DNA from: Candidatus Pacearchaeota archaeon CG10_big_fil_rev_8_21_14_0_10_35_13
GTDB taxonomy: Archaea > Nanobdellota > Nanobdellia > Pacearchaeales > GW2011-AR1
NCBI GenBank assembly: GCA_002763035.1
Contig: PFDC01000036.1
Location: 1-12,372 of the forward strand
Direction of reading: 5' to 3'
DNA: 12,372 nt
In this document: positions 1 through 4,606 of the stretch, one piece after another
How positions within the stretch are numbered: the stretch's first letter is position 1
Layout: each line of letters opens with the position of its first letter
Translations under genes and position numbers: made by a program
Notes under the pieces: model-generated
What the model was told of the DNA's origin: nothing
The model's input: the letters and a program-made list of their open reading frames with translations, nothing else
Database searches by the model: none

Positions 1-124
1 TTCCGTAATCAGAAGCTTCGATTCCTTGCCCTAGATAATAAAGTGCTGCTACCTTAGAAATAGCCCCTCTAATATCTGCAGTTCTTAATTTCCCTGATAA
101 TATTTCAGAATCATCCAGACTCAT
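1..124 (-). CDS. Partial unrecognised protein, N-terminal 41 residues
   Basis: The reading frame opens with ATG at 124 and runs off the left edge without a stop. The visible protein begins MSLDDSEILSGKLRTADIRG and continues with a helical stretch (AISKVAALYYLGQG). I do not recognise the family from this short piece. The start is supported by a TATA-like element at 145-152 on the minus strand, about 24 nt upstream of the ATG with no Shine-Dalgarno between, as in the leaderless promoters elsewhere in this window. It follows scpA on the same strand after about 48 bp but appears to have its own promoter. No function is proposed. Confidence 0.6.
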   Translation of the reverse strand, partial: MSLDDSEILSGKLRTADIRGAISKVAALYYLGQGIEASDYG

Positions 125-144
125 AATGCTTTGTTAGAATCAGT

Positions 145-154
145 CATTTATATT
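145..154 (-). promoter_or_regulatory. TATA box of the partial gene at the left edge
   Basis: The minus-strand sequence AATATAAATG lies about 24 nt upstream of the ATG at 124. This is the spacing expected for a leaderless archaeal transcript. Confidence 0.5.
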
Positions 155-172
155 CTTTATTATTGTCAATTA

Positions 173-1093
173 CTATCCTTCAAGCATTTCTCCTAGTGGG
201 TTATCAAAACCTGTCATTTCTGCGATCTTCTCTACGTTTTCTAGAGTTTCTAAGTCTTTTACTTCTTTGTCGAGTACTTCTTCCTTGTAATGTTTGTATA
301 ACCAGACGTATATTTCTTCGAAGTGTTGTTCTTGTTCTAGGAATACTTTCATTTGGTTGTCTAAGTGTAGTACTGGTAGGAAGCTTGCTACTCTTTCTTC
401 TTTATCAGTCCCTATCAGTTCTGTGTATGAGACTTTTTGTTTTTTCATTTTCATTCTTCCAAGAATTTTTGCGTAGACTATCTTTATTCTGTCCTTAATA
501 TGTATGTTAGTTTTAGGAAATACTATTTCTGCTTCTCTTAATGCGTACTTGGTGCTTATCTCTTTCTTAATCCTTCGGCTTTCTGTCTTCATAGCCTTTC
601 CTAGGGCTTTTATCAGCTCTTGTAGTGTTACTTTCCTCATTCTAGGCATTGGGCTCTTAGGGTAGATTAGTGGTAGTTCGTCTTCATCAATTATTAGTCT
701 TTCTACTGATTTGTTTTCTTGTTCTTTCTTTCCGTAGAGTATTTCATCAATGCTTGTAATATACTTGTCTAGTAGTATTTCTGTCTTAATCCTTAGTAGT
801 AGTGATGCTGCGAGTATCACGTTGCTTGATATGTAAAAGTTTGCTTCTTCTAGTTCTTTAATCTTTTCTAGATATTTTCGCGTTAGTGCTGCGAGGTCAA
901 GATTCCAGGGGTCTAGTCTTTCGGTGTTTATTAGGTCATAAATGATTGCTTGCCATCCTATTTCTTTTCCTGTGATGAGTGTGTATATGTGTTCATGACC
1001 TATTAAGCTGTCAGAACTAGGGGTTTTTTCTTCCTTTATAGTAGTTTCCGCAGAAATTTCTTGTGTTTCATCACCAATTTTTGGCATTTCCAT
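173..1093 (-). CDS. scpA: Segregation and condensation protein A (ScpA kleisin)
   Basis: ScpA is the kleisin that bridges the two heads of the SMC dimer in prokaryotic condensin and takes part in chromosome compaction and segregation. The typical N-terminal ScpA signature is visible around residues 55-105: DPWNLDLAALTRKYLEKI, followed by a helix with FYISSNVILAASLLLRIKTE, which in the family contacts the SMC neck. The C-terminal part (about 225-300) is consistent with the winged-helix kleisin end. A charged N-terminal extension of about 35 residues (rich in E, T, S) precedes the core. I chose ATG at 1093 rather than the in-frame GTG at 1096, because the TATA box at 1116-1124 lies about 27 nt upstream and there is no ribosome binding site. 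SMC itself is not in the window. Confidence 0.88.
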   Translation of the reverse strand: MEMPKIGDETQEISAETTIKEEKTPSSDSLIGHEHIYTLITGKEIGWQAIIYDLINTERLDPWNLDLAALTRKYLEKIKELEEANFYISSNVILAASLLLRIKTEILLDKYITSIDEILYGKKEQENKSVERLIIDEDELPLIYPKSPMPRMRKVTLQELIKALGKAMKTESRRIKKEISTKYALREAEIVFPKTNIHIKDRIKIVYAKILGRMKMKKQKVSYTELIGTDKEERVASFLPVLHLDNQMKVFLEQEQHFEEIYVWLYKHYKEEVLDKEVKDLETLENVEKIAEMTGFDNPLGEMLEG

Positions 1094-1115
1094 CACTTTG
1101 CAGTGTTGAACAAAA

Positions 1116-1125
1116 CTTATAAACC
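1116..1125 (-). promoter_or_regulatory. TATA box of scpA
   Basis: Minus-strand GGTTTATAAG is centred about 27 nt upstream of the ATG at 1093. The spacing predicts a leaderless or nearly leaderless scpA mRNA. Confidence 0.6.
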
Positions 1126-1255
1126 TTGCTTCCTAATTAGTATTATAGATATGGAGCTAATTAGAAGTTATGAAAGCAGTTGTTGAGTTGAATTGTTGTT
1201 CCTAATAACAGCTGTAGCTTCAAAAGAGCGTTGTCATTACGTAAGGGTAACAAAA

Positions 1256-1271
1256 CCGAAAGGTTTAAATA
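1256..1271 (+). promoter_or_regulatory. Archaeal BRE/TATA promoter with no downstream protein gene
   Basis: CCGAAAGGTTTAAATA is a good match to a purine-rich BRE followed by a TATA box. It predicts transcription starting near 1290-1295. No convincing protein gene follows within reach, so it probably drives a non-coding RNA. Confidence 0.55.
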
Positions 1272-1290
1272 CCTGCCTTTCCTTAGTTTA

Positions 1291-1475
1291 CTATCACCTC
1301 TTTTTACCCAGAAGAGGCTTGAGGCGCACTCTTTTATCACGCCGACTAGCCTCTTCCAGGGTTTTATGATCTTGATAAAATTATAAGTAAAAGGTTCGAG
1401 GATGATTATTGGTTGTCTCTTCTGAGAGTAATTAGAGGATAGAGATGATAAAAAGGGTAGTGATGAGGTGTCATG
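1291..1475 (+). ncRNA. Candidate structured RNA of about 180 nt
   Basis: This interval starts at the predicted transcription start of the promoter at 1256-1271 and lacks a credible reading frame. GAAGAGGCT (1311-1319) pairs perfectly with AGCCTCTTC (1347-1355). Inside this hairpin a second helix, GGCG/CGCC, is separated from the first by a small asymmetric loop with GA on both strands, which could form tandem sheared G-A pairs as in kink-turn-like motifs. The ends can also pair in a nested way: CACCTC (1295-1300) with GAGGTG (1465-1470), and TACCC (1306-1310) with GGGTA (1455-1459). A further hairpin, TTTTAT/ATAAAA, lies near 1361-1380. A box C-like GTGATGA and a CTGA are present but not convincingly spaced. 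I cannot assign it to SRP RNA, RNase P RNA or a defined guide RNA class. All pairings were found by eye. Confidence 0.4.
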
Positions 1476-1690
1476 TTCATAAAAAAGAGATTTTTTCGGA
1501 ATTATACCATTAACTTTTTAGTTTCTGGTTCCGTTTTTCATAATCAAAAAAAAGAAGTTTTTCAGGAAGAAATCATTTACTTTTTAGTATCTGGTTCCGT
1601 TTTTCATAATCAAAAAAAGAAGTTTTTCCTCGGAATTTTAGCCTTTATCCGTTTTTGGATAATGGTACCGAGTTTTTCATAATAATAAAA
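1473..1690 (+). repeat. Imperfect tandem repeats, about 66-bp period
   Basis: Two near-identical copies of about 50 bp lie at 1513-1563 and 1579-1628. They share TTTTTAGT(T/A)TCTGGTTCCG, then TTTTTCATAATC, an A-run and GAAGTTTTTC, with one substitution and a one-base difference in the A-run. Degenerate relatives flank them at about 1473-1497 and 1663-1690 (GGTACCGAGTTTTTCATAA). Each unit contains TTTTT-CATAATC-AAAAA, which can form a weak hairpin. A 69-codon open frame (1473-1682) runs through the array and repeats FLVSGSVFHNQKK. It has no well-placed promoter or ribosome binding site, and the one-base change shifts the frame between copies, so I do not call it a gene. The array may serve as the transcribed tail or terminator region of the candidate RNA upstream. 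Confidence 0.6.
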
Positions 1691-1713
1691 AATAAATAAT
1701 AGTTTTTGTGTTC

Positions 1714-2112
1714 TTACATGAATGCTTCTTTTATTCCTTTGTTCATTAATAGATACCAGACTATTAACCCCTCAATTATTAGAGTTACTAGACTACTGTA
1801 GTTCCCTCCTATTATTCCTAAAAGAGCAAATAAGAATCCTATTATTGTGAATACTCCAGCAGTTATTCTGGCCCAGTTTTGTCCCTTCCACAGTCCTCTG
1901 CCTATAAAGAAGGATAATACTCCTGAGGCTATCATTAATATTCCAAAGGCGATAATTGCTCCCCCGAACATAGCAGGTATCTCAAACAAGGATGTTAAGA
2001 ATCCTCCTCCGAGAATTAATGCTAAACCCATGATTGCTAAGAACACAGCTCCGAGGTATGATAATACTGAGATTACTTTTATACCCGCAGGCATATCATT
2101 TTTGTTTTCCAT
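1714..2112 (-). CDS. Four-helix membrane protein, paralogue A
   Basis: A small integral membrane protein of 132 residues with four hydrophobic segments: VISVLSYLGAVFLAIMGLAL, then two central segments (about 48-80), and a C-terminal one ending LIVWYLLMNKGIKEAFM. The loop between helices 3 and 4 has FFIGRGLWKGQNWARI, shared with the neighbour at 2184-2594, so the two are tandem paralogues. This small membrane family is widespread in archaea and bacteria but I know no biochemical function for it. I chose ATG at 2112 because a strong Shine-Dalgarno (AGGAGGTG, 2119-2126) sits 6 nt upstream; the in-frame GTG at 2121 lies inside that site. A T-rich stretch at about 2155-2180 between the paralogues may act as a partial terminator. 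Confidence 0.72.
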   Translation of the reverse strand: MENKNDMPAGIKVISVLSYLGAVFLAIMGLALILGGGFLTSLFEIPAMFGGAIIAFGILMIASGVLSFFIGRGLWKGQNWARITAGVFTIIGFLFALLGIIGGNYSSLVTLIIEGLIVWYLLMNKGIKEAFM

Positions 2113-2118
2113 TTTTTT

Positions 2119-2126
2119 CACCTCCT
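2119..2126 (-). promoter_or_regulatory. Strong Shine-Dalgarno site that decides the start at 2112
   Basis: AGGAGGTG on the minus strand has six A residues between it and the ATG at 2112. It rules out the upstream GTG as the start. Confidence 0.75.
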
Positions 2127-2183
2127 TTTATTTGTTGTTTGATTGTTTTTACTAATAAAAAATAAAAAATAATAATTACTTTT

Positions 2184-2594
2184 TTATCCTATCGCTCTCT
2201 TCACATTGTTGTTCAGTAATAAGTACCATGCAATTATTCCTTGTATTATTGTTGAGATGATATTGGTTATTCCTCCTGAGACTATTGCGATTATTGATAT
2301 TATGAAGAGTATTACTGCTATTATTCCTGCGACTATTCTAGCCCAGTTTTGTGCTTTCCATAATCCTCTTCCTAAGAATACCCCGAAAATCCCTAAGGCC
2401 AGTAATATTACTGAGACTATTACAATAACTATGGAGCTTTGAATTCCTAAGGCTCCTAATTGTATTGTTGATAGTATTCCCGCACCGAAGATCCCTACGA
2501 CTCCATAGAGTATCATTAGCACTGCAACGATGTAATACAATACAGAAATAATCTTTAGCCCAGTTAGTACTTCTACATCACGTTTTTTTGCCAT
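2184..2594 (-). CDS. Four-helix membrane protein, paralogue B
   Basis: This 136-residue protein has four hydrophobic segments and the loop FFLGRGLWKAQNWARI-like motif (VFLGRGLWKAQNWARIVAG), nearly the same as in paralogue A. Both end with a similar WYLL(L/M)N segment and a short charged tail. The ATG at 2594 follows AGGAGGTG (2605-2612) with a 10-nt spacer. A TATA-like element at 2641-2648 overlaps the 3' end of the ribosomal gene upstream, so this pair may be transcribed separately from the ribosomal operon. Substrate and partners are unknown. The conserved Gly-Arg-Gly-Leu-Trp and Asn-Trp-Ala-Arg residues suggest a conserved interface, but I do not infer a function. Confidence 0.72.
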   Translation of the reverse strand: MAKKRDVEVLTGLKIISVLYYIVAVLMILYGVVGIFGAGILSTIQLGALGIQSSIVIVIVSVILLALGIFGVFLGRGLWKAQNWARIVAGIIAVILFIISIIAIVSGGITNIISTIIQGIIAWYLLLNNNVKRAIG

Positions 2595-2604
2595 CTATTA
2601 TTTT

Positions 2605-2612
2605 CACCTCCT
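2605..2612 (-). promoter_or_regulatory. Shine-Dalgarno site of paralogue B
   Basis: AGGAGGTG, identical to the site in front of paralogue A, but with a 10-nt spacer to the ATG at 2594. Confidence 0.65.
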
Positions 2613-2639
2613 TTCATTCATGTTTTGGAAGTCTCTCTT

Positions 2640-2649
2640 GTTTATAACC
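2640..2649 (-). promoter_or_regulatory. Probable TATA box of the paralogue B gene
   Basis: Minus-strand GGTTATAAAC lies about 50 nt upstream of the ATG at 2594. It would give a leader of about 25 nt that carries the Shine-Dalgarno site. Confidence 0.4.
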
Positions 2650-2650
2650 T

Positions 2651-2875
2651 TTACTTTTTCGTTTCTGTCTTAATAAATTCTGTGTAGGAGCATTTTCCGC
2701 AATGTACTCTTCCTTCTCTCTTTGCTAAGAATACTCCTGGTCCGCATCTTGGGCAGTTTCTTTGTCGGGTAATTTTTTCTCCCTCTATCTTGAACATCTT
2801 GTATTTCTTGCTTGTTGGTTTGTTCTTATGGGGTTTCTTTCCTTTCTTTACTCCACTTCCTTTCTTTTTTGCCAT
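2651..2875 (-). CDS. rps27ae: Small-subunit ribosomal protein eS31 (S27ae)
   Basis: eS31 is a zinc-ribbon protein of the archaeal and eukaryotic 30S/40S head. The 74-residue protein has a very basic N-terminus (MAKKKGSGVKKGKKPHKNK) and a C-terminal zinc ribbon with CPRC (41-44) and CGKC (59-62), the four expected ligands. Its length is typical of stand-alone archaeal versions, which lack the ubiquitin fusion seen in eukaryotes. The ATG at 2875 is separated by one base from the stop of eS24, so translation is probably coupled. It is the last gene of the rpo7-spt4-eS24-eS31 operon, a conserved archaeal order. Confidence 0.93.
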   Translation of the reverse strand: MAKKKGSGVKKGKKPHKNKPTSKKYKMFKIEGEKITRQRNCPRCGPGVFLAKREGRVHCGKCSYTEFIKTETKK

Positions 2876-2876
2876 A

Positions 2877-3158
2877 TTACTTTTTTCCTCCGGACTTTTT
2901 CTTCTTATTACGCTTCTCTATTAGGTTCTTTGATTCTTCATTGTCATAAATTTTTAGTATTATTGTGAATATTGGTGTTCCAAAGTTTCCTTTGATGCTT
3001 TCTAGAACACATAATTCTTTTTCAACTTTTAGTTCTTTGCTTAATAGTTCTATTACTTCTTCTTTTGTTGGTGTCTTCTCAAATTCTGCATTCGCAACTA
3101 GTTCTCTTCGTCCTAAGAGTTCGTTCTTTTTATCCTTGGTTACTTGGTACTTGCTCAT
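2877..3158 (-). CDS. rps24e: Small-subunit ribosomal protein eS24
   Basis: A component of the archaeal 30S subunit. The 93-residue sequence has the family layout: an N-terminal beta strand with a KNELLGRRELV motif, the helix TKEEVIELLSKELKVEKELCVLESI, then the strand with GNFGTPIFTIILKIYDNEES and a lysine-rich tail. The length is usual for archaeal eS24. The start overlaps the end of spt4 by 4 nt (ATGA-type overlap), and the stop is followed after one base by the eS31 start. Expression is therefore tied to the RNA polymerase genes upstream, as in many archaea. Confidence 0.92.
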   Translation of the reverse strand: MSKYQVTKDKKNELLGRRELVANAEFEKTPTKEEVIELLSKELKVEKELCVLESIKGNFGTPIFTIILKIYDNEESKNLIEKRNKKKKSGGKK

Positions 3159-3340
3159 CTTACTTTTATTGCGTAGTCTCCTTTCTTTGTTATTTTTAGG
3201 TTCTTTGCTACTTCAGAATTCTCTGGGTCAAAGATTATTACTTTCCCTTTAAAGTCTACTACTGATTCATGACTTGCGCATTCAGGGCATTTATCTCCTT
3301 CATAAATCTTTTTACAGTTCTTACATGCTTTCTTGCTCAT
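3155..3340 (-). CDS. spt4: Transcription elongation factor Spt4 (RpoE2)
   Basis: Spt4 binds the NGN domain of Spt5 and helps processive elongation by archaeal RNA polymerase. The 61-residue protein is a compact zinc ribbon: CKNC (6-9) and CPEC (18-21) ligands, then a strand region with VVDFKGKVIIFDPENSEVAK and a C-terminal GDYAIKVR, all typical of archaeal Spt4. It overlaps rpo7 upstream by 4 nt and eS24 downstream by 4 nt, which indicates coupled translation. Spt5 is not in this window. Confidence 0.92.
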   Translation of the reverse strand: MSKKACKNCKKIYEGDKCPECASHESVVDFKGKVIIFDPENSEVAKNLKITKKGDYAIKVR

Positions 3341-3933
3341 TTTTTCTTTCCTTTAGTATTTTTTATTTTAACTTTTTCTTCTACTGCTTCTTTCTTTCCT
3401 TTACGTTTTTCGTCTTTTATCCATTCTAATTTTCCTAGTCCTGGTTGTCTCATTGTTAATCCAACTTTTGGTTGTTCTGCTTTATAACTTATTGCTACGA
3501 TTCTTGCTAAGCATTGATCTCCTTTCTTTAGGCTTTTCTTTCCGTTCTTTGATGTTAGAGTTCCGGTCTTTGAGTATGTTACGTAATCGTCGGTTACTTG
3601 TGTTATGTGTATTAGTCCTTCCGCTACTCCTAAGCTTACGAATGCTCCGAAGTTTGCTACGTCCTTGACTATTCCTGGTATTAATTCTTGTATTTCTGGC
3701 TTCCAGATTAGTAGTTTGAATCTTGAGTTGTAATATACTGCTCCGTCTCCTGGTATTACTACTCCTTCTTCTACTTTCATTACTTCTACTACTGAGATTA
3801 TGAATCCTAGTTCTTTGTTTAAGAATCCTGAGTAGGTGTTTTTTAATTGTTGTCTTACTGCGTCTTTGGTTTCCAGCCCAAATAATTTTGGTTCTACTCT
3901 TACATAGTCTTCTACTTCTGCTAAATTAAACAT
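3337..3933 (-). CDS. rpo7: RNA polymerase subunit Rpo7 (RpoE)
   Basis: Rpo7 forms the stalk of archaeal RNA polymerase with Rpo4, binds emerging RNA and helps open the promoter. The N-terminal half (1-80) matches the tip domain with VRVEPKLFGLETKDAV and a Gly-rich GVVIPGDGAVYYNSRF segment. An S1 domain follows (about 82-165) with GIVKDVANFGAFVSLGVAEG and LIHITQVTDDYV, the classical RNA-binding signature. The lysine-rich tail after about 170 is a little longer than usual (198 residues in total). It is the first gene of the operon; a TATA box at 3962-3970 lies about 33 nt upstream of the ATG. Confidence 0.93.
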   Translation of the reverse strand: MFNLAEVEDYVRVEPKLFGLETKDAVRQQLKNTYSGFLNKELGFIISVVEVMKVEEGVVIPGDGAVYYNSRFKLLIWKPEIQELIPGIVKDVANFGAFVSLGVAEGLIHITQVTDDYVTYSKTGTLTSKNGKKSLKKGDQCLARIVAISYKAEQPKVGLTMRQPGLGKLEWIKDEKRKGKKEAVEEKVKIKNTKGKKK

Positions 3934-3960
3934 TTTTGTTTTTTTACTCCGTTAAGTAAT

Positions 3961-3970
3961 GGTTTATAGA
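3961..3970 (-). promoter_or_regulatory. TATA box of the rpo7 operon
   Basis: Minus-strand TCTATAAACC lies about 33 nt upstream of the rpo7 ATG, implying a leader of only a few nucleotides. Confidence 0.5.
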
Positions 3971-4025
3971 GTTTTTTGGTATAGCAGGTTTTTAAAGCTT
4001 TTGTAAACCCTATTTCGATAGTTTT

Positions 4026-4088
4026 GGTTTTCAAACAGCACAAAAAACGCACACAGAACAAAAAAGTTTTTTCCAGCTTCCGAAAACC
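4026..4088 (-). terminator. T-rich inverted repeat between the PIN gene and rpo7
   Basis: GGTTTTC (4026-4032) and GAAAACC (4082-4088) are exact inverted repeats about 50 nt apart. On the minus strand the enclosed sequence has two T6 tracts after the PIN gene stop, which could end its transcription. Whether the long-range stem forms is uncertain. Confidence 0.35.
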
Positions 4089-4109
4089 TTTTTTTTAGGA
4101 TTTTCTCTC

Positions 4110-4493
4110 TTATTCTACTATTAGTCCTTTTCTTCCTCTTAGGGTTATTACTTTGGCTTTTTCTTTTAGTTCTTTCTTGAGGCGTTTATCAATTGTTGCT
4201 ACTATTATATTCTCGTGTTTTTTGCAGTATTCTATTATTCCTTTATCAACGTATTTTTTTCCTAACTTTATCATTTCGTGTTTTTCTGCTATTTTCATTG
4301 CTAGTGCTGCTGCTTCTCGGTCTTTAGTTTTATTATGATTATTTTCTTTAATTTTTCTTAATTCATTTATTACTTCTTCAGGCACTACTATTCTTGCTCC
4401 AGGTATCTCTCCAGTTATTAGTTCTTCATAATACATCTTATTCTTTAAGCATTCTATTATGAAGTTCGTATCGAGTATTATTGTCTTTATCAT
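4110..4493 (-). CDS. PIN-domain nuclease, Fcf1/VapC-like
   Basis: PIN domains are Mg2+-dependent ribonucleases. In archaea a stand-alone PIN protein next to rpo7/spt4 is often of the Fcf1/Utp24-like group, linked to rRNA processing; that role here is inference from context. The 127-residue protein has the PIN core: MIKTIILDTNFIIE with Asp8, an acidic pair at VVPEEVINEL (Glu40, Glu44), an acidic residue near VDKGIIEYC (Asp84) and the last motif IIVATIDKRLKKEL (Asp102). No antitoxin gene is adjacent, which argues against a VapBC module. The ATG at 4493 lies about 28 nt from the minus-strand TATA at 4516-4526, so a leaderless transcript is likely. Confidence 0.83.
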   Translation of the reverse strand: MIKTIILDTNFIIECLKNKMYYEELITGEIPGARIVVPEEVINELRKIKENNHNKTKDREAAALAMKIAEKHEMIKLGKKYVDKGIIEYCKKHENIIVATIDKRLKKELKEKAKVITLRGRKGLIVE

Positions 4494-4515
4494 TAATTAT
4501 CAATACTTCACAAAC

Positions 4516-4526
4516 TTTTAAATATT
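4516..4526. promoter_or_regulatory. Near-symmetric TATA element between PIN gene and tRNA 5' fragment
   Basis: TTTTAAATATT reads as a TATA box on both strands. For the minus strand it is about 28 nt from the PIN-gene ATG. For the plus strand it is about 34 nt upstream of the tRNA-Trp 5' fragment at 4555, giving a leader of about 8 nt. It is therefore the likely original promoter of tRNA-Trp before the insertion. Confidence 0.5.
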
Positions 4527-4548
4527 GCCTATAACTCCTCAAGTTGTG

Positions 4549-4572
4549 AATTGAGGGTCTGTAGTACAAGGG
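4549..4572 (+). repeat. Left copy of the tRNA-Trp 5' end (att-like repeat)
   Basis: It matches the right copy over 14 bp exactly, then as GTA-N-AA-N-GG. It keeps A at the tRNA position-9 equivalent, whereas the right copy has C. Just upstream, CCTCAA (4538-4543) is inverted to TTGAGG (4551-4556), a 6-bp hairpin at the boundary. Confidence 0.65.
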
Positions 4573-4577
4573 GAAGA

Positions 4578-4587
4578 TATAAATATA
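4578..4587 (+). promoter_or_regulatory. TATA box of the nuclease gene
   Basis: TATAAATATA is centred about 25 nt upstream of the ATG at 4607, with no Shine-Dalgarno. The gene therefore appears to carry its own leaderless promoter. Confidence 0.6.
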
Positions 4588-4606
4588 CCCGCTTGTTTCA
4601 AAGATC

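Noticed and set aside
1291..1475. A box C/D guide RNA
   Set aside because: GTGATGA and CTGA are present, but their order and spacing do not form a clear C/D'/C'/D arrangement.
1473..1682. A 69-codon plus-strand frame repeating FLVSGSVFHNQKK
   Set aside because: It follows from the DNA tandem repeat. It has no well-spaced ribosome binding site or TATA, and a one-base difference between copies breaks the repeat frame.
1473..1690. A CRISPR array
   Set aside because: The units are contiguous imperfect repeats without unique spacers of uniform length, and no cas genes are in the window.
3934..4109. A small gene between the PIN gene and rpo7
   Set aside because: No frame of useful length with a start signal is present. 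The stretch holds the rpo7 TATA box and a T-rich inverted repeat.
4110..4493. A VapBC toxin-antitoxin pair
   Set aside because: No antitoxin gene is adjacent, and the position next to rpo7/spt4 fits a housekeeping PIN protein better.
4555..4606. A complete second tRNA beginning at the left GGGTCTG
   Set aside because: Only the acceptor 5' strand and part of a D-arm are recognisable. No anticodon arm, T-arm or 3' acceptor follows before the nuclease ATG, and the following bases form the TATA box of that gene.
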